Assembly: GCF_000477435.1 (NCBI RefSeq)
Contig: NC_022576.1
Span: forward strand, 1,240,001-1,304,000
Direction: 5' to 3'
DNA length: 64,000 bases
Origin: Candidatus Symbiobacter mobilis CR
GTDB taxonomy: Bacteria; Pseudomonadota; Gammaproteobacteria; Burkholderiales; Burkholderiaceae_C
Part shown: positions 44,677 to 54,800 of the stretch, piece by piece
How the letters are laid out: each line of letters opens with the position of its first letter
Position numbering within the stretch: position 1 is the first letter of the stretch
Program-made: the position numbers and the translations under genes
Notes under the pieces: generated by a model
The model's database searches: none
The model's input: the letters and a program-made list of their open reading frames with translations, nothing else
What the model was told of the DNA's origin: nothing

Positions 44677-46796
44677 AGCTGTTGGTAGGGGGCGCAGCGT
44701 GCAAGCAATTCTTCGTGCCGCCCACTGTCGGCGATCTTGCCGCCTTGCTGCATGACGAGGATGGTGTCGGCATTGACCAGGGTCGACAACCGGTGGGAGA
44801 TCATGAGCACCGTCCTGCCCACGGCCATTTTGGAGAGATTGGACATAAAGATCGCCTCACTCTCGGGGTCGAGGGCACTCGCTGCCTCGTCGAGGATCAG
44901 GATGCGTGGCTGGAGCAGCAGCGCACGTGCGATGGACAACCGCTGCTTTTGCCCACCGCTGAGGTTGGACGCGTTTTCTTCGAGTAGCGTGTCATATCCC
45001 TGGGGCAGGCGCTCGATGAACTCGTCCGCGCCAGAGGTTTGGGCTGCGACGACGATTTCCTCGAAAGTGGCCGTCGGTTTGGCGATAGAGATATTGGCGC
45101 GCACCGTTCCCCGGAACAGAAAGTTCTCCTGCAATACGACGCCGATCTGCCTGCGCATGTGGGGCAACTCCAGCTCCCGGGCATCAATGCCATCAAAACG
45201 CACCACCCCTTCCTGCACGGAATACAGCCCCTGGATGATCTTGGTCAGCGTCGACTTGCCGGAACCGCTGCGTCCCACGATGCCGACGATGGTTCCCGGC
45301 CTGACCGTGAACGTGATGCGATCAAGCGCAGCGACTTTGGAGCCAGGATAGCGAAAGGTCACGTCTTCAAAGGTGATCTCCCCCTGGAGGGTGGGCCGCA
45401 ATCCGCCCACGCCCACCCGTCCTTCCGAAGGACGGTTCATAACTTCGCCGAGGATACGCACGGCCACTGCGGTCGATTGGTACTCGTTGATCAACGATGC
45501 GAGTTGCACCAGTGGCCCCATCACCCGCCCGGCGAACATCTGAAAAGCAATCAATGCACCAACCGTCATCTGTTGTTCGAACACGCTCTGCGCGCCAACG
45601 ACGATGATGATGACGGGGAGGAGCTTTCCCAGCAATTCCGTCGCCGTATTGCCATACATCGCAGTCTTGCTGACCGCATAGTGCGTCTGAATCGCATTGG
45701 CCGAGAGCTGATCCCACATGCGGCGTTGCATCGGCTCGATAGCCAGCGATTTGACGGTGCGCATCCCGTGGATCGTCTCGACCAATAAAGCCTGCCGTGC
45801 TGCTTCCGCCTGGTTCTGCGCTTCGAGCTGGCGCTTGAACGTCGGCAGCAGCCCCGCGATGATCCCGGCCATCAACAACGCAAAGGCAATGACGATCAGC
45901 GACAGCGACGCCGAATAGGAAAACAGCAACGGGATGAAGATCAGCAGGCTAAAGGTATCGAGCATCGTGAACAACAGCCGCCCGGTAAGAAAGCCACGAA
46001 TCCCTTCGAGCTGGTACATCACCCGGGCAACGACGCCAGCGGAGGTCGTGTCGAAATAGTCGATGGCCAGGGAAAGCAGATGCGAAAACGCCCGCCGGGT
46101 GATGCGCATGTCGATCTTGTTGATCGCCGCAAGCATCAACAGTTGTCGCACGTAGCCAAAGACCGACTCGAACGCAATGGCGATGAGCACCCCCACCCCC
46201 AGCACCCACAGTGTCGAGGAACTCTGGTGTACGAGTACCTTATCGATGACAAGCTGAAAAAAGATCGGCGATGCCATCGACAACACCGTCAGAGCCAGCG
46301 CAGCAACGATGATGTCGCGGAACGCGACCTTTTGCTGCATGATTTCCGGGATGAACCAGAAGAAACTGAAAGGCTGCTGCGGATCGGTCAACGCATGGTG
46401 GCGTTTGAGGAAGAGCACCGTCCCGCCCCACTGCGCCTCGAAGGTAGGTTGATCGAGATATTGCACCTTCGCATCCGCCGCCTGGGGGTCGAGCACGGCG
46501 ATTTCGTTTTCGGCATCCTCCCCACCCGCACGTGCGCCGACGATGATCACCGCGCTGCCATCGCGCAGCAGCCCGATGAAGGGGAACACCCCCGTCTGCG
46601 CAAACAGGCCCTTCCACGTCAACCTTGCCTGTTTGCCCTTCAACCCCACCGCAGCAGCCATGCGAATGACCAACGCGGGGCGGGGCTCTTCCTTCGAGAG
46701 CGCGTATTCCTCGATCAACCGCTCTGGGTTGACCTGCAGGCCGTGGTGCTGCGCTATGGCAGACAGGCACTGGATGACGGAATGTTGTTTTTCCAT
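44649..46796 (-). CDS. Type I secretion ABC exporter with degenerate C39-like domain
   Basis: This HlyB-type exporter has 715 residues from the chosen start. Residues ~1-125 form a C39-like domain (HSVIQCLSAIAQHHG) in which the catalytic Cys position of true peptidases aligns with Ser, so it probably binds rather than cleaves substrate. Six membrane helices occupy ~150-440. The ATPase has Walker A GIVGRSGSGKSTLTK, signature NLSGGQKQRLSIARAL and Walker B ILILDEAASALDPES. I picked the ATG at 46796; ATG at 46835 and GTG at 46874 are alternatives without good ribosome-binding sites. The expected substrate is the giant repeat protein upstream. Confidence 0.95.
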   Translation of the reverse strand: MEKQHSVIQCLSAIAQHHGLQVNPERLIEEYALSKEEPRPALVIRMAAAVGLKGKQARLTWKGLFAQTGVFPFIGLLRDGSAVIIVGARAGGEDAENEIAVLDPQAADAKVQYLDQPTFEAQWGGTVLFLKRHHALTDPQQPFSFFWFIPEIMQQKVAFRDIIVAALALTVLSMASPIFFQLVIDKVLVHQSSSTLWVLGVGVLIAIAFESVFGYVRQLLMLAAINKIDMRITRRAFSHLLSLAIDYFDTTSAGVVARVMYQLEGIRGFLTGRLLFTMLDTFSLLIFIPLLFSYSASLSLIVIAFALLMAGIIAGLLPTFKRQLEAQNQAEAARQALLVETIHGMRTVKSLAIEPMQRRMWDQLSANAIQTHYAVSKTAMYGNTATELLGKLLPVIIIVVGAQSVFEQQMTVGALIAFQMFAGRVMGPLVQLASLINEYQSTAVAVRILGEVMNRPSEGRVGVGGLRPTLQGEITFEDVTFRYPGSKVAALDRITFTVRPGTIVGIVGRSGSGKSTLTKIIQGLYSVQEGVVRFDGIDARELELPHMRRQIGVVLQENFLFRGTVRANISIAKPTATFEEIVVAAQTSGADEFIERLPQGYDTLLEENASNLSGGQKQRLSIARALLLQPRILILDEAASALDPESEAIFMSNLSKMAVGRTVLMISHRLSTLVNADTILVMQQGGKIADSGRHEELLARCAPYQQLWHQQTSHL

Positions 46797-46890
46797 GGAG
46801 ATTCCAGACTCGACGATCTTGGCGGGCTGCTCCATGACACCGTTGATGGCGCCAAGACAGCTTTGCGGCTGCACCCCGCCTTGTCGCGCA

Positions 46891-48726
46891 CTAGCCAGCA
46901 GCGGCTTCCTCGGTCATCGGCTGCGCGATGGGCACCCATTGCAAGAACTGCGCTTCCAGGTTCCGCACGAAGCGCAGGGTATCGAACAACGGGCCGCTTT
47001 CCCGCGCCAACCGCAGCTTTTGTCTGATCTGCTCCCGCAACGCAGGGTCGTTCGCAAAAGCGACTGCGGCTTCTTCGTAATGCTGCACGTCGTAGGTAAT
47101 CATGTCGGAAAGCCCGGCAGCAGTCAGCAACGCCCCCGCCATGCGCGATGCGAAGGAACGGCCAGAACGTGTGAGCAAAGGACATCCCATCCACAGGCAG
47201 TCATTGGCCGTCGTTCCAGCGTTGAAGGGAAAGGTATCCAAAAACAAATCGGCACAAGGGTATTGGCCCAGATAGTCCTCGGGCAAGACACGCAACGCGA
47301 ACACCAATCGCTCCGGCGCAATGCCGTGACGTTGGGCCTGCGCAAGCAGGTTGGCCTTGGCCGGGGGATTGTCAGCCAGGAGCCACAACACGCTGCCGGG
47401 CACCCTATGCAGGATTCGCATCCAGACGGCAAACATCTCCGGCGTGATTTTGAAAGTGTTGTTGAGCGAGCAAAAGACGAAAGAGTCCCCCGGAAGCCCG
47501 CATTGTTCCCGCGTTAGCCCAAGGCGTGCAGAGCGATTGCGGTCGCTGATCTGGTAGACGTCAGGCATGTAGAGCGGGCGTTCTGAATAGTACTGCGCGT
47601 ATTCCTCGGGGATGAGGAAGCGGTCTGCAATGACATAGTCAATGGCCGGGATCCCGGTCGTTGCAGGCAGCCCCAGATAAGTGATCTGGATCGGCGCGGG
47701 GCGGTATTGCAGGATGTTGGGCCGCGCCCCTGCCGTTTGCCCTTGCAGGTCGATGAGGATGTCGATTTCGTGCGAGCGGATCAGCCGTGCAGCCTCTTCG
47801 TCGCTCATCGTATCGATCCGATGGAAATGGTCCATCGCCGCGACGACCCGCTGGCGCAGGCCCGAGCCGTCTTCCGGGCTCCAGCAATAGGCGTACACCT
47901 CGAACTTGCTGCGGTCATGCAATTCGTAGAGCTGCACAGTCAGCATCGACACGGGATGCAGCGTGAAATCCGAAGAGCTGTAGCCAATGCGAATCCGGTC
48001 ATGGCGATAGCGCGCTCCCTCTGACAGGCAGGGCAAATCCAGCGCAAGTTTTCGTTGTACGAATCTGCGGGCAGCAGACAGTTGCGATTCTGGATCGTCA
48101 GAGATGTTCAGCATCGCCAATGCGGAAGTGGCAGCGCGCATCGCTTCCACGCTGACCCCGTACACGTCTTCATACACAGGCCAGATGCATTGACGCTGCC
48201 GCAAAAAGACCCAATGGTGCAGCACATCGGGTTGGTCGGGTTCGAGTTCCAGGCTTTGATTGAAAGCGTCGAGCGCACGGGCGACTTCGCGCTGCGGTTC
48301 GAGCACGCGCCCGATATGGTTCAGCGCGGCGATGACCGCCGAGCGCCCCAAGCCCTCGCGCTCGCCGTTCCGGGCAATCCACTCCCACTGCGCCAACGCT
48401 GCATCGGTCTGCCCTTGTCGTTCGAGCAGCAGGCCGAGATTGAGCCTGGGCTGCAAAAACTGGGGAGCGATGGCAATGGCTTGGCGGTACGCAGCTTCTG
48501 CCCCTGCAAAGTCCCCCACATGGCTGAGGGTTGCGCCCAGATTGAAGTAAGCAGCATGAATGTACGGGCTGACGTTGTGCGCCAGCCAAGTCTGGTACAG
48601 GATGACCGACAAGGGCGCTGCCCCTTCGTCTTCGAGCGCAGACGCCGTCGTCAGCAAGTCATTGAAACCGAGTTCCCCTTTCCACGCTGCAAGGGTTTGC
48701 TCGCCAAATCGTTCTATTGCGGCCAT
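46891..48726 (-). CDS. TPR plus OGT-type (GT41) glycosyltransferase
   Basis: The protein has 611 residues. The N-terminal ~170 residues contain tetratricopeptide repeats (HAAYFNLGATLSHVGDFAGA, ALDAFNQSLELEPDQPDVLH). The remainder is a SPINDLY/O-GlcNAc-transferase-like catalytic region: RIRIGYSSSDFTLHPVSML, DILIDLQGQTAGARPNILQY, QITYLGLPATTGIPAIDYVI, FCSLNNTFKITPEMFAVW and DTFPFNAGTTANDCLWMG. Such enzymes glycosylate Ser/Thr or, in some secretion loci, adhesins. It heads the type I secretion operon and follows the giant Thr/Ser-rich exoprotein gene, which makes that protein the obvious acceptor. This is inference from context. Confidence 0.9.
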   Translation of the reverse strand: MAAIERFGEQTLAAWKGELGFNDLLTTASALEDEGAAPLSVILYQTWLAHNVSPYIHAAYFNLGATLSHVGDFAGAEAAYRQAIAIAPQFLQPRLNLGLLLERQGQTDAALAQWEWIARNGEREGLGRSAVIAALNHIGRVLEPQREVARALDAFNQSLELEPDQPDVLHHWVFLRQRQCIWPVYEDVYGVSVEAMRAATSALAMLNISDDPESQLSAARRFVQRKLALDLPCLSEGARYRHDRIRIGYSSSDFTLHPVSMLTVQLYELHDRSKFEVYAYCWSPEDGSGLRQRVVAAMDHFHRIDTMSDEEAARLIRSHEIDILIDLQGQTAGARPNILQYRPAPIQITYLGLPATTGIPAIDYVIADRFLIPEEYAQYYSERPLYMPDVYQISDRNRSARLGLTREQCGLPGDSFVFCSLNNTFKITPEMFAVWMRILHRVPGSVLWLLADNPPAKANLLAQAQRHGIAPERLVFALRVLPEDYLGQYPCADLFLDTFPFNAGTTANDCLWMGCPLLTRSGRSFASRMAGALLTAAGLSDMITYDVQHYEEAAVAFANDPALREQIRQKLRLARESGPLFDTLRFVRNLEAQFLQWVPIAQPMTEEAAAG

Positions 48727-48738
48727 CTTGGTTTCACC

Positions 48739-48775
48739 AAAAAAAATCGCTGATGTGAGGGCATCACATCAGCGA
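48739..48775 (-). terminator. Rho-independent terminator after the giant exoprotein gene
   Basis: A perfect 12-bp stem (TCGCTGATGTGA at 48747-48758 and TCACATCAGCGA at 48764-48775) with a 5-base loop is followed, on the minus strand, by eight T residues (A-run at 48739-48746). It lies 61 bp after the giant gene's stop and only 12 bp before the start codon of the glycosyltransferase gene, so it terminates or attenuates transcription between them. Confidence 0.92.
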
Positions 48776-48835
48776 CCATCCCCCGCATTGCGCGGGGGCG
48801 GGGCCACCCCCTGGCTGTCCGCCAGGGAATGGGCC

Positions 48836-51800
48836 TTACTTGCCTTGGCCCAGGCTCGGTGTCGTACTCTGCGCCAAGACCCCGTCTTCCTGCTCGCCCA
48901 ACTTCGGCTTCTTGAGCTGTACAGGCACTGCGGGGATACCCTGTGCATGCAAGGGCTGGCCGTTGGCATCAAAGTTCCGCATCACATCGACCACCGCCAG
49001 CAGGCCCGATGCCACGGTACCCATCGTTGGCGCTGAAGGATCGGCAAGCGTGGAAGCCGACTTGACTGACACGGACTCCCCTGCTTCGTAATCCTGCAGG
49101 GCAGCGACCATGCCTTTGACGTTGGCTTCGAGCAGCGTCTGCGAGCTTGCAACCGTACCTACGGGCCGTGTCTTGAACCAGACATCCGCCATCTCGTGTT
49201 CCTTGCCATCTACGGTGGTGTAGCTGGACACAAGTTTGCTCTCGTTGCCGTTCTCCACCTTGTCGGAAGCCGTCGCTGTGACGCTGAGGCTCGTGATTTG
49301 CAGCTCGTCCAGGGTACGGAGTTCCGCTTCCTGACTTTGTCCATCCGAATTCACGTCCACCCATACCCGCAGTTGCGAGTACGCCGAATCGGCAGCCGTG
49401 ATAGACAGGTCACCACTGGTATCGAGTTGCGCCAACGCTTGGTAGCCGTTCTCGGCCTTCAGACCGTTGGCCAAGGTCGTGCCCGAACCGAACAGTTCGG
49501 AACCATCGTTGATCACACCATCACCATTGAGATCCCTGGCCAGCAAGCCATCGGTCGGCGCAACCCAGCCAGTTCGCACGGGCTGGCCCGTTGCTGCAAC
49601 GTCGAACACCACGCCTTGCGTCAGGCCCAAGGTGGACACCCCGTCGCCATTAAGGTCGAGGACGAGCGGAGTGGTCGAGGTACCCAGTGCAGTCTTCTGC
49701 GCATCCGTCAGCCCAGTCGTTTGCGCCGTGGTGATGACACACACTTGGGCATCGGTAAAGGCTTGCAGTTGCGCATCGCTCAACTTCTTGAACTGAGCGT
49801 TGGTAAGTGCCTTCACTTGGTTGTCTGTCAAACCGTTGGTAATCTGGTCTGCAGTCAACGCAGCGATCTGCGCGGTAGTCATCCCTGCAATATGCGCAAC
49901 GCTGAAGCCAGGAATGGAGGCAGTCGGCATGCCTGCGATCTGTTCTGGCGATAGGGCCTTCACATCGTTGAGCTCCATGCCGGCAATTTGCTTGGTCGTC
50001 AAAACATTGACCTGCCCTTGCGTAAGAGAGCGAACCTGCCCGGTAGTCAGCGACACCACTTGCGCCAAAGTCAACGCTGCAATATGGTCATTGCTCAACT
50101 GCACGACTTGCGCAGTACCCAATGCGGCAATATCCCTGGTCTCCATGCCTGCCAATTGGGTCGTCGTCAATCCACTGGCACCCAACTGGTCGGCTGTCAG
50201 GCTACGCACTTGCGCCGTATTCAACGCCACGATTTGCGCTACGGAGAAACCATCGCGCAGGGTGGCAGCAGGCAGGCCTGCCACTTGCTCTGTGGTGAGC
50301 GCAGCGATATGGTGCGTCTGCAAACCGTAGCGGACTTGCGCCGTCGTTAACGAAGCAATTTGATTCGTACCGATTGCACGGAGGTCAGCCACGTCCATGG
50401 CGCGCAGTTGCAGCGTGGAAAGCCCTTGCTGCACTTGCTCCACCGTCAAGGCACTGGCTTGCGCTGTGGTCAGCGCAACGATATGGTGCGTCTTGAGGCC
50501 GCCGTTGATCTGCGCGGTAGTCAAACGTGCGATGTTGTCGGTAGTCAAGGCCGCAACGTCTCGCGTTTCCATCGCTCCCAGTTGGACTGTAGATAGCCCC
50601 AGTCTCACTTGGTCACTGGTCAAGGCGCGAATCTGCGCGGTGGTCATCGCAATGATGTGACGACTGGTCAACCCGCTCAGGATTTGGTCCGTACCGAGCG
50701 CAGCCACTTGCGCAGTCGTCATCGCAGCCACCTGGTGCGTTCCCAACCCGTTGTACATCTGCGTCGTCGTCAACGCTACGACCTGTTCGGTTCCCAGCGC
50801 AGCGATGTCGTTGGTCTGCATGGCCCCCAACAGCGTGGTACTCAGCCCCTTCGACAATTGATCCGTCGTCAACGACCGTACTTGCGCGGTGGAAAGCGCC
50901 ACGATATGTGCAGTGGTTAGCCCCAGGTTGACCTGCGTCGTCGTTAGTGCGGCAACCTGATCGGTAGACATAGCTACCAGATCCCTGGTTTCGAGATATG
51001 GCAATTGCGTCGTCGTCAGCGCAGTGATCTGATCTGTCCCTAGGCTGCGGACTTGGGCGCTATTGAGCGCTGCGATATGGTGCGACTTCAACCCTACAGC
51101 GAGTTGCGTAGAGGTGAGCACAGCAATCTGTTCCGTCTTCAACGCTGCGAGATCGACGGTTTGCATCGCATTGAGCTGCGAGGTTCCCAGACCCAGTTTG
51201 ACCTGATCGGTACTCAATGCCCGCACTTGCGCCGAATTGAGTGCAATGATGTGCGCAGTGTGGAAGCTGTCCATCAATTGCGCAGTGGTCAAGGATGGAA
51301 TCTGCGACGTGGACAGCGCTGCGATGTGATGGGTACGAAGCCCCTCTTTCACTTGTGTCGTGGTCATGGCCGCCAATTGATCGCCAGTCAATGCTCGAAC
51401 ATCGCGTGTTTCCAGATAAGGCAACTGCACCGTCGTCAACGCGGCGATCTGACTGGTCGTCATATTCTTGACCTGCGCAGTCGTAAGCGCCGCAATGTGG
51501 AGAGACTTCAGTCCTTGCGCAACCTGTGTCGTCGTCAACGCCGATATTTGGTCGGTGGTCAGTGCTGCCAAGTCCACTGTTTGCATCGCATTGAGCTGCG
51601 CCGATGTCAAAGCCTGCAACTGCGGCTCGGTCAAAGCCCGAACCTGCGCAGAGCTGAGTGCTACCACATGTGCCGTCGTCAGCCCCAGGTTGATCTGTGA
51701 CGTAGTCAGTGCTGCAATTTGGCTCGTCTTGAGCGCAGCTACATGGTTTGTACGCAGACCGAGATTGACTTGGCTGGTTGTCAGCGCAGCCACCCCTTCG

Positions 51801-54800
51801 TCAGTCAGCGCAACGATGTCGCGGGTTTCCATGTACGGTAGTTGAACCGTCGTCAGCGCAGCCACCTGCTTGGTCGTCAAGTTCTTGACCTGCGCAGTGG
51901 TCAGCGCAACGATGTGCTGCGACTTCAGCCCTTCCGCCACCTGCGTCGTTGTCAATACCGCTATTTGATCAATCGTCAACGCAGCCAGATCCGCCGTTTG
52001 CATTGCATTGAACTGCGTCGTCGTCAACCCATGCTCGATTTGGTCGGAATTCAACGCACGAATCTGTGCAGTATTCAGCGCCACGATGTGCGCCGTCGTC
52101 AACCCATCACCCACTTGCGAGGTCGTCAAGGCACCGATCTGCTCGGTGGTCAGCGAAGCGATATGCGTTGTCCGCAGGCCCGATTGCACTTGCGTGGTTG
52201 TCAATACCGCGATCTGTTCGGGCAGCAACGTGCGGAAGTCTCGCGTTTCCATCGCCAGCAACTGCGTGGTTTGCAACGCCTTGACTTGGTCAGTCGTCAA
52301 GCTGCGTACTTGCAAGCTGTTGAGCGCAACGATGTGGTGCGTCTGAAGCCCAGATGCCAACTGCGTCGTGGAGAGCACGGGAATTTGTTCGGCCGACAGG
52401 GCTGCAAGGTCTACCGTCTGGATCGCGTTGAGTTGCGTAGTCGTCAACCCGAGCTTGATCTGGTCGGAATTCAACGCCCGGACGTGCGCAGTGCTCAGCG
52501 CCACGATGTGCGCCGTCGTCATTCCTTCGTTGATTTGGGCAGTTGTCAAAGCAGCAATCTGATCCGTCGTCAGCGCAGCAATATGCGTTGTCCGCAGGCC
52601 CGTTTGCACCTGCGTCGTAGTCAAAGCCGTGATTTGCTCAGGCAACAGCGTGCGGAAATCGCGCGTCTCCATCGCCAGCAACTGCGCCGGTAGCAACGCC
52701 TCGACTTGCTTCGTCGTCAAGCTGCGTACCTGCACACTGTTAAGCGCAACGATGTGGTGCGTCTTGAGCCCATCTGCCAATTGCGTCGTCGTCAGCACCG
52801 GAATCTGGTCGGAGGTCATCGCAGCAACGTCTACCGTTTGCATTGCGTTGAGCTGCGTCGTCGTCAATCCAAGCTTGATTTGGTCGGAATTCAACGCCTG
52901 CACCTGCGCAGTGTTCAATGCCACGATGTGCGCGGTAGTCATGCCTTCCTTGATCTGTGCCGTTGTCAAGGCCCCGATCTGCTCCGTACCCAATGCAGCG
53001 ATATGCGAAGTCCGCAAGCCCGTTTGCACCTGCGTCGTGGTCAAAGCCGTGATTTGCTCAGGCAACAGCGTGCGGAAATCGCGCGTCTCCATCGCCTGCA
53101 ACTGAGCGGTTAGCAACGCCTTGACTTGGTCAGTCGTCAAGCTGCGTACCTGCACGCTGTTGAGTGCAACGATGTGGTGTGTCTCCAGCCCATCCGCCAA
53201 TTGGGTCGTCGTGAGATACGGCACCTGATCCGTCGTCAAGGCAGCGATATCCCGGGTTTCCATCCTGTTCAGTTGCGTCGTCGTCAACCCGTTCGCAATC
53301 TGATTGGAGTCCAGCGCACGTACCTGCGCAGTGCTCAACGCAACGATGTGCGCAGTACTCATCCCATCATGAATTTGCGACGTAGTCAGCACAGCGATTT
53401 GCGCCGTACCCAAGGCAGCGATCTGGTGCGTACGCATCCCGTCGTACAGATGGCTGGTGGTCAGCACCGGAATCTGATCGGTCGTCAAGGCCGCAACATC
53501 CCGCGTTTCCATCGCCCGGATGTGCGCAGTCCCGAGACCTTTCTGCACTTGATCGGTAGTCAAGCTGCGAATTTGCGCAGTGCTCAACGCAACGACATGG
53601 TGCGTTTCCAAGCCGTCCGCAACCTGTGTGGTCGTCAGATAGGGGATCTGATCCGTCGTCAACGCAGCCACGTCTACTGTCTGCATTCTGCCGAGCTGCG
53701 TCGTCGTCAAGCCATTTGCAATTTGATCGGAATTTAGCGCACGTACCTGCGCCGTATCCAGTGCAATGACGTGCGCGGTGTTCAAGCCTTGGCTGATCTG
53801 ACTCGTCGTCAATACAGCAACTTGTGCCGTTTCCAGCGCCGCTACCTGGTGCGTACGCAGCCCGTAATACAACTGACTGGTGGTCAGAACAGCAACCTGA
53901 TCGGTCGTCAGGGCCGCGACATCCCGCGTTTCCATCGCCCGGATATGCGCAGTATTGAGACCCTTTTGGACTTGTGCGGTAGTTAGACTTTGCACCTGCG
54001 CAGTGCTGAGGGCTACGACATGATGCGTCTTCAAACCCTCGGCTACCTGCGTCGTCGTCAGATAAGCAATTTGATCCGTCGTCAACGCAGCCACATCCTG
54101 GGTTTCCATCCTGTTCAGATTCGTCGTCGTCAACCCCTCCGCAATCTGGTCGGAGTTGAGCGCACGTATCTGCGCAGTGCTCAAGGCCACGATGTGCGCA
54201 GTATTCATCCCATCATGCATTTGCGATGTCGTCAGCGCAGCGACTTGCGCCGTTCCCAGCGCAGCCACCTGGTGCGTGCGCATGCCGTCGTAAATATGCG
54301 AAGTGGTCAGTGCCGGGATTTGTTCGACAGTCAGCGCAGCCACATCCCGCGTCTCCATGGCTCGGATATGCGCGGTATTCAACCCTAGTTTGATTTGGTC
54401 AGTCGTCAGGTTGCGAATCTGCTCCGTGCCCAACGCCACGATATGGTTCGTTTGCAAACCTTGTGCAATCTGGGTCGTGGTGAGGTTGGGAATCTGATCG
54501 GTAGTCAAGGCAACCACGTGGTGGGTTCCTAACCCACCCTGAAGCTGGGTAGTGGTGAGCGCGGCCAGTTGGTCGGCATCCAGCGCACGCAACTGCGCGG
54601 TTGTCAAAGCACGTACCTGACTGGTCAAAATTCCTTGCGCAATTTGTGATGTCGTGAATGCCGCAACCTGATCCGTAGTCAGGACAGCAAAGTCATGCGT
54701 TTGGATCGCCCCCACTTGCGAGGTACCCAGCGCTGCCAATTGATCGACGCTGAATGCACGCAACTGCGCCGAATTCAAGGCACCAATCTGGGCAGTGTTC

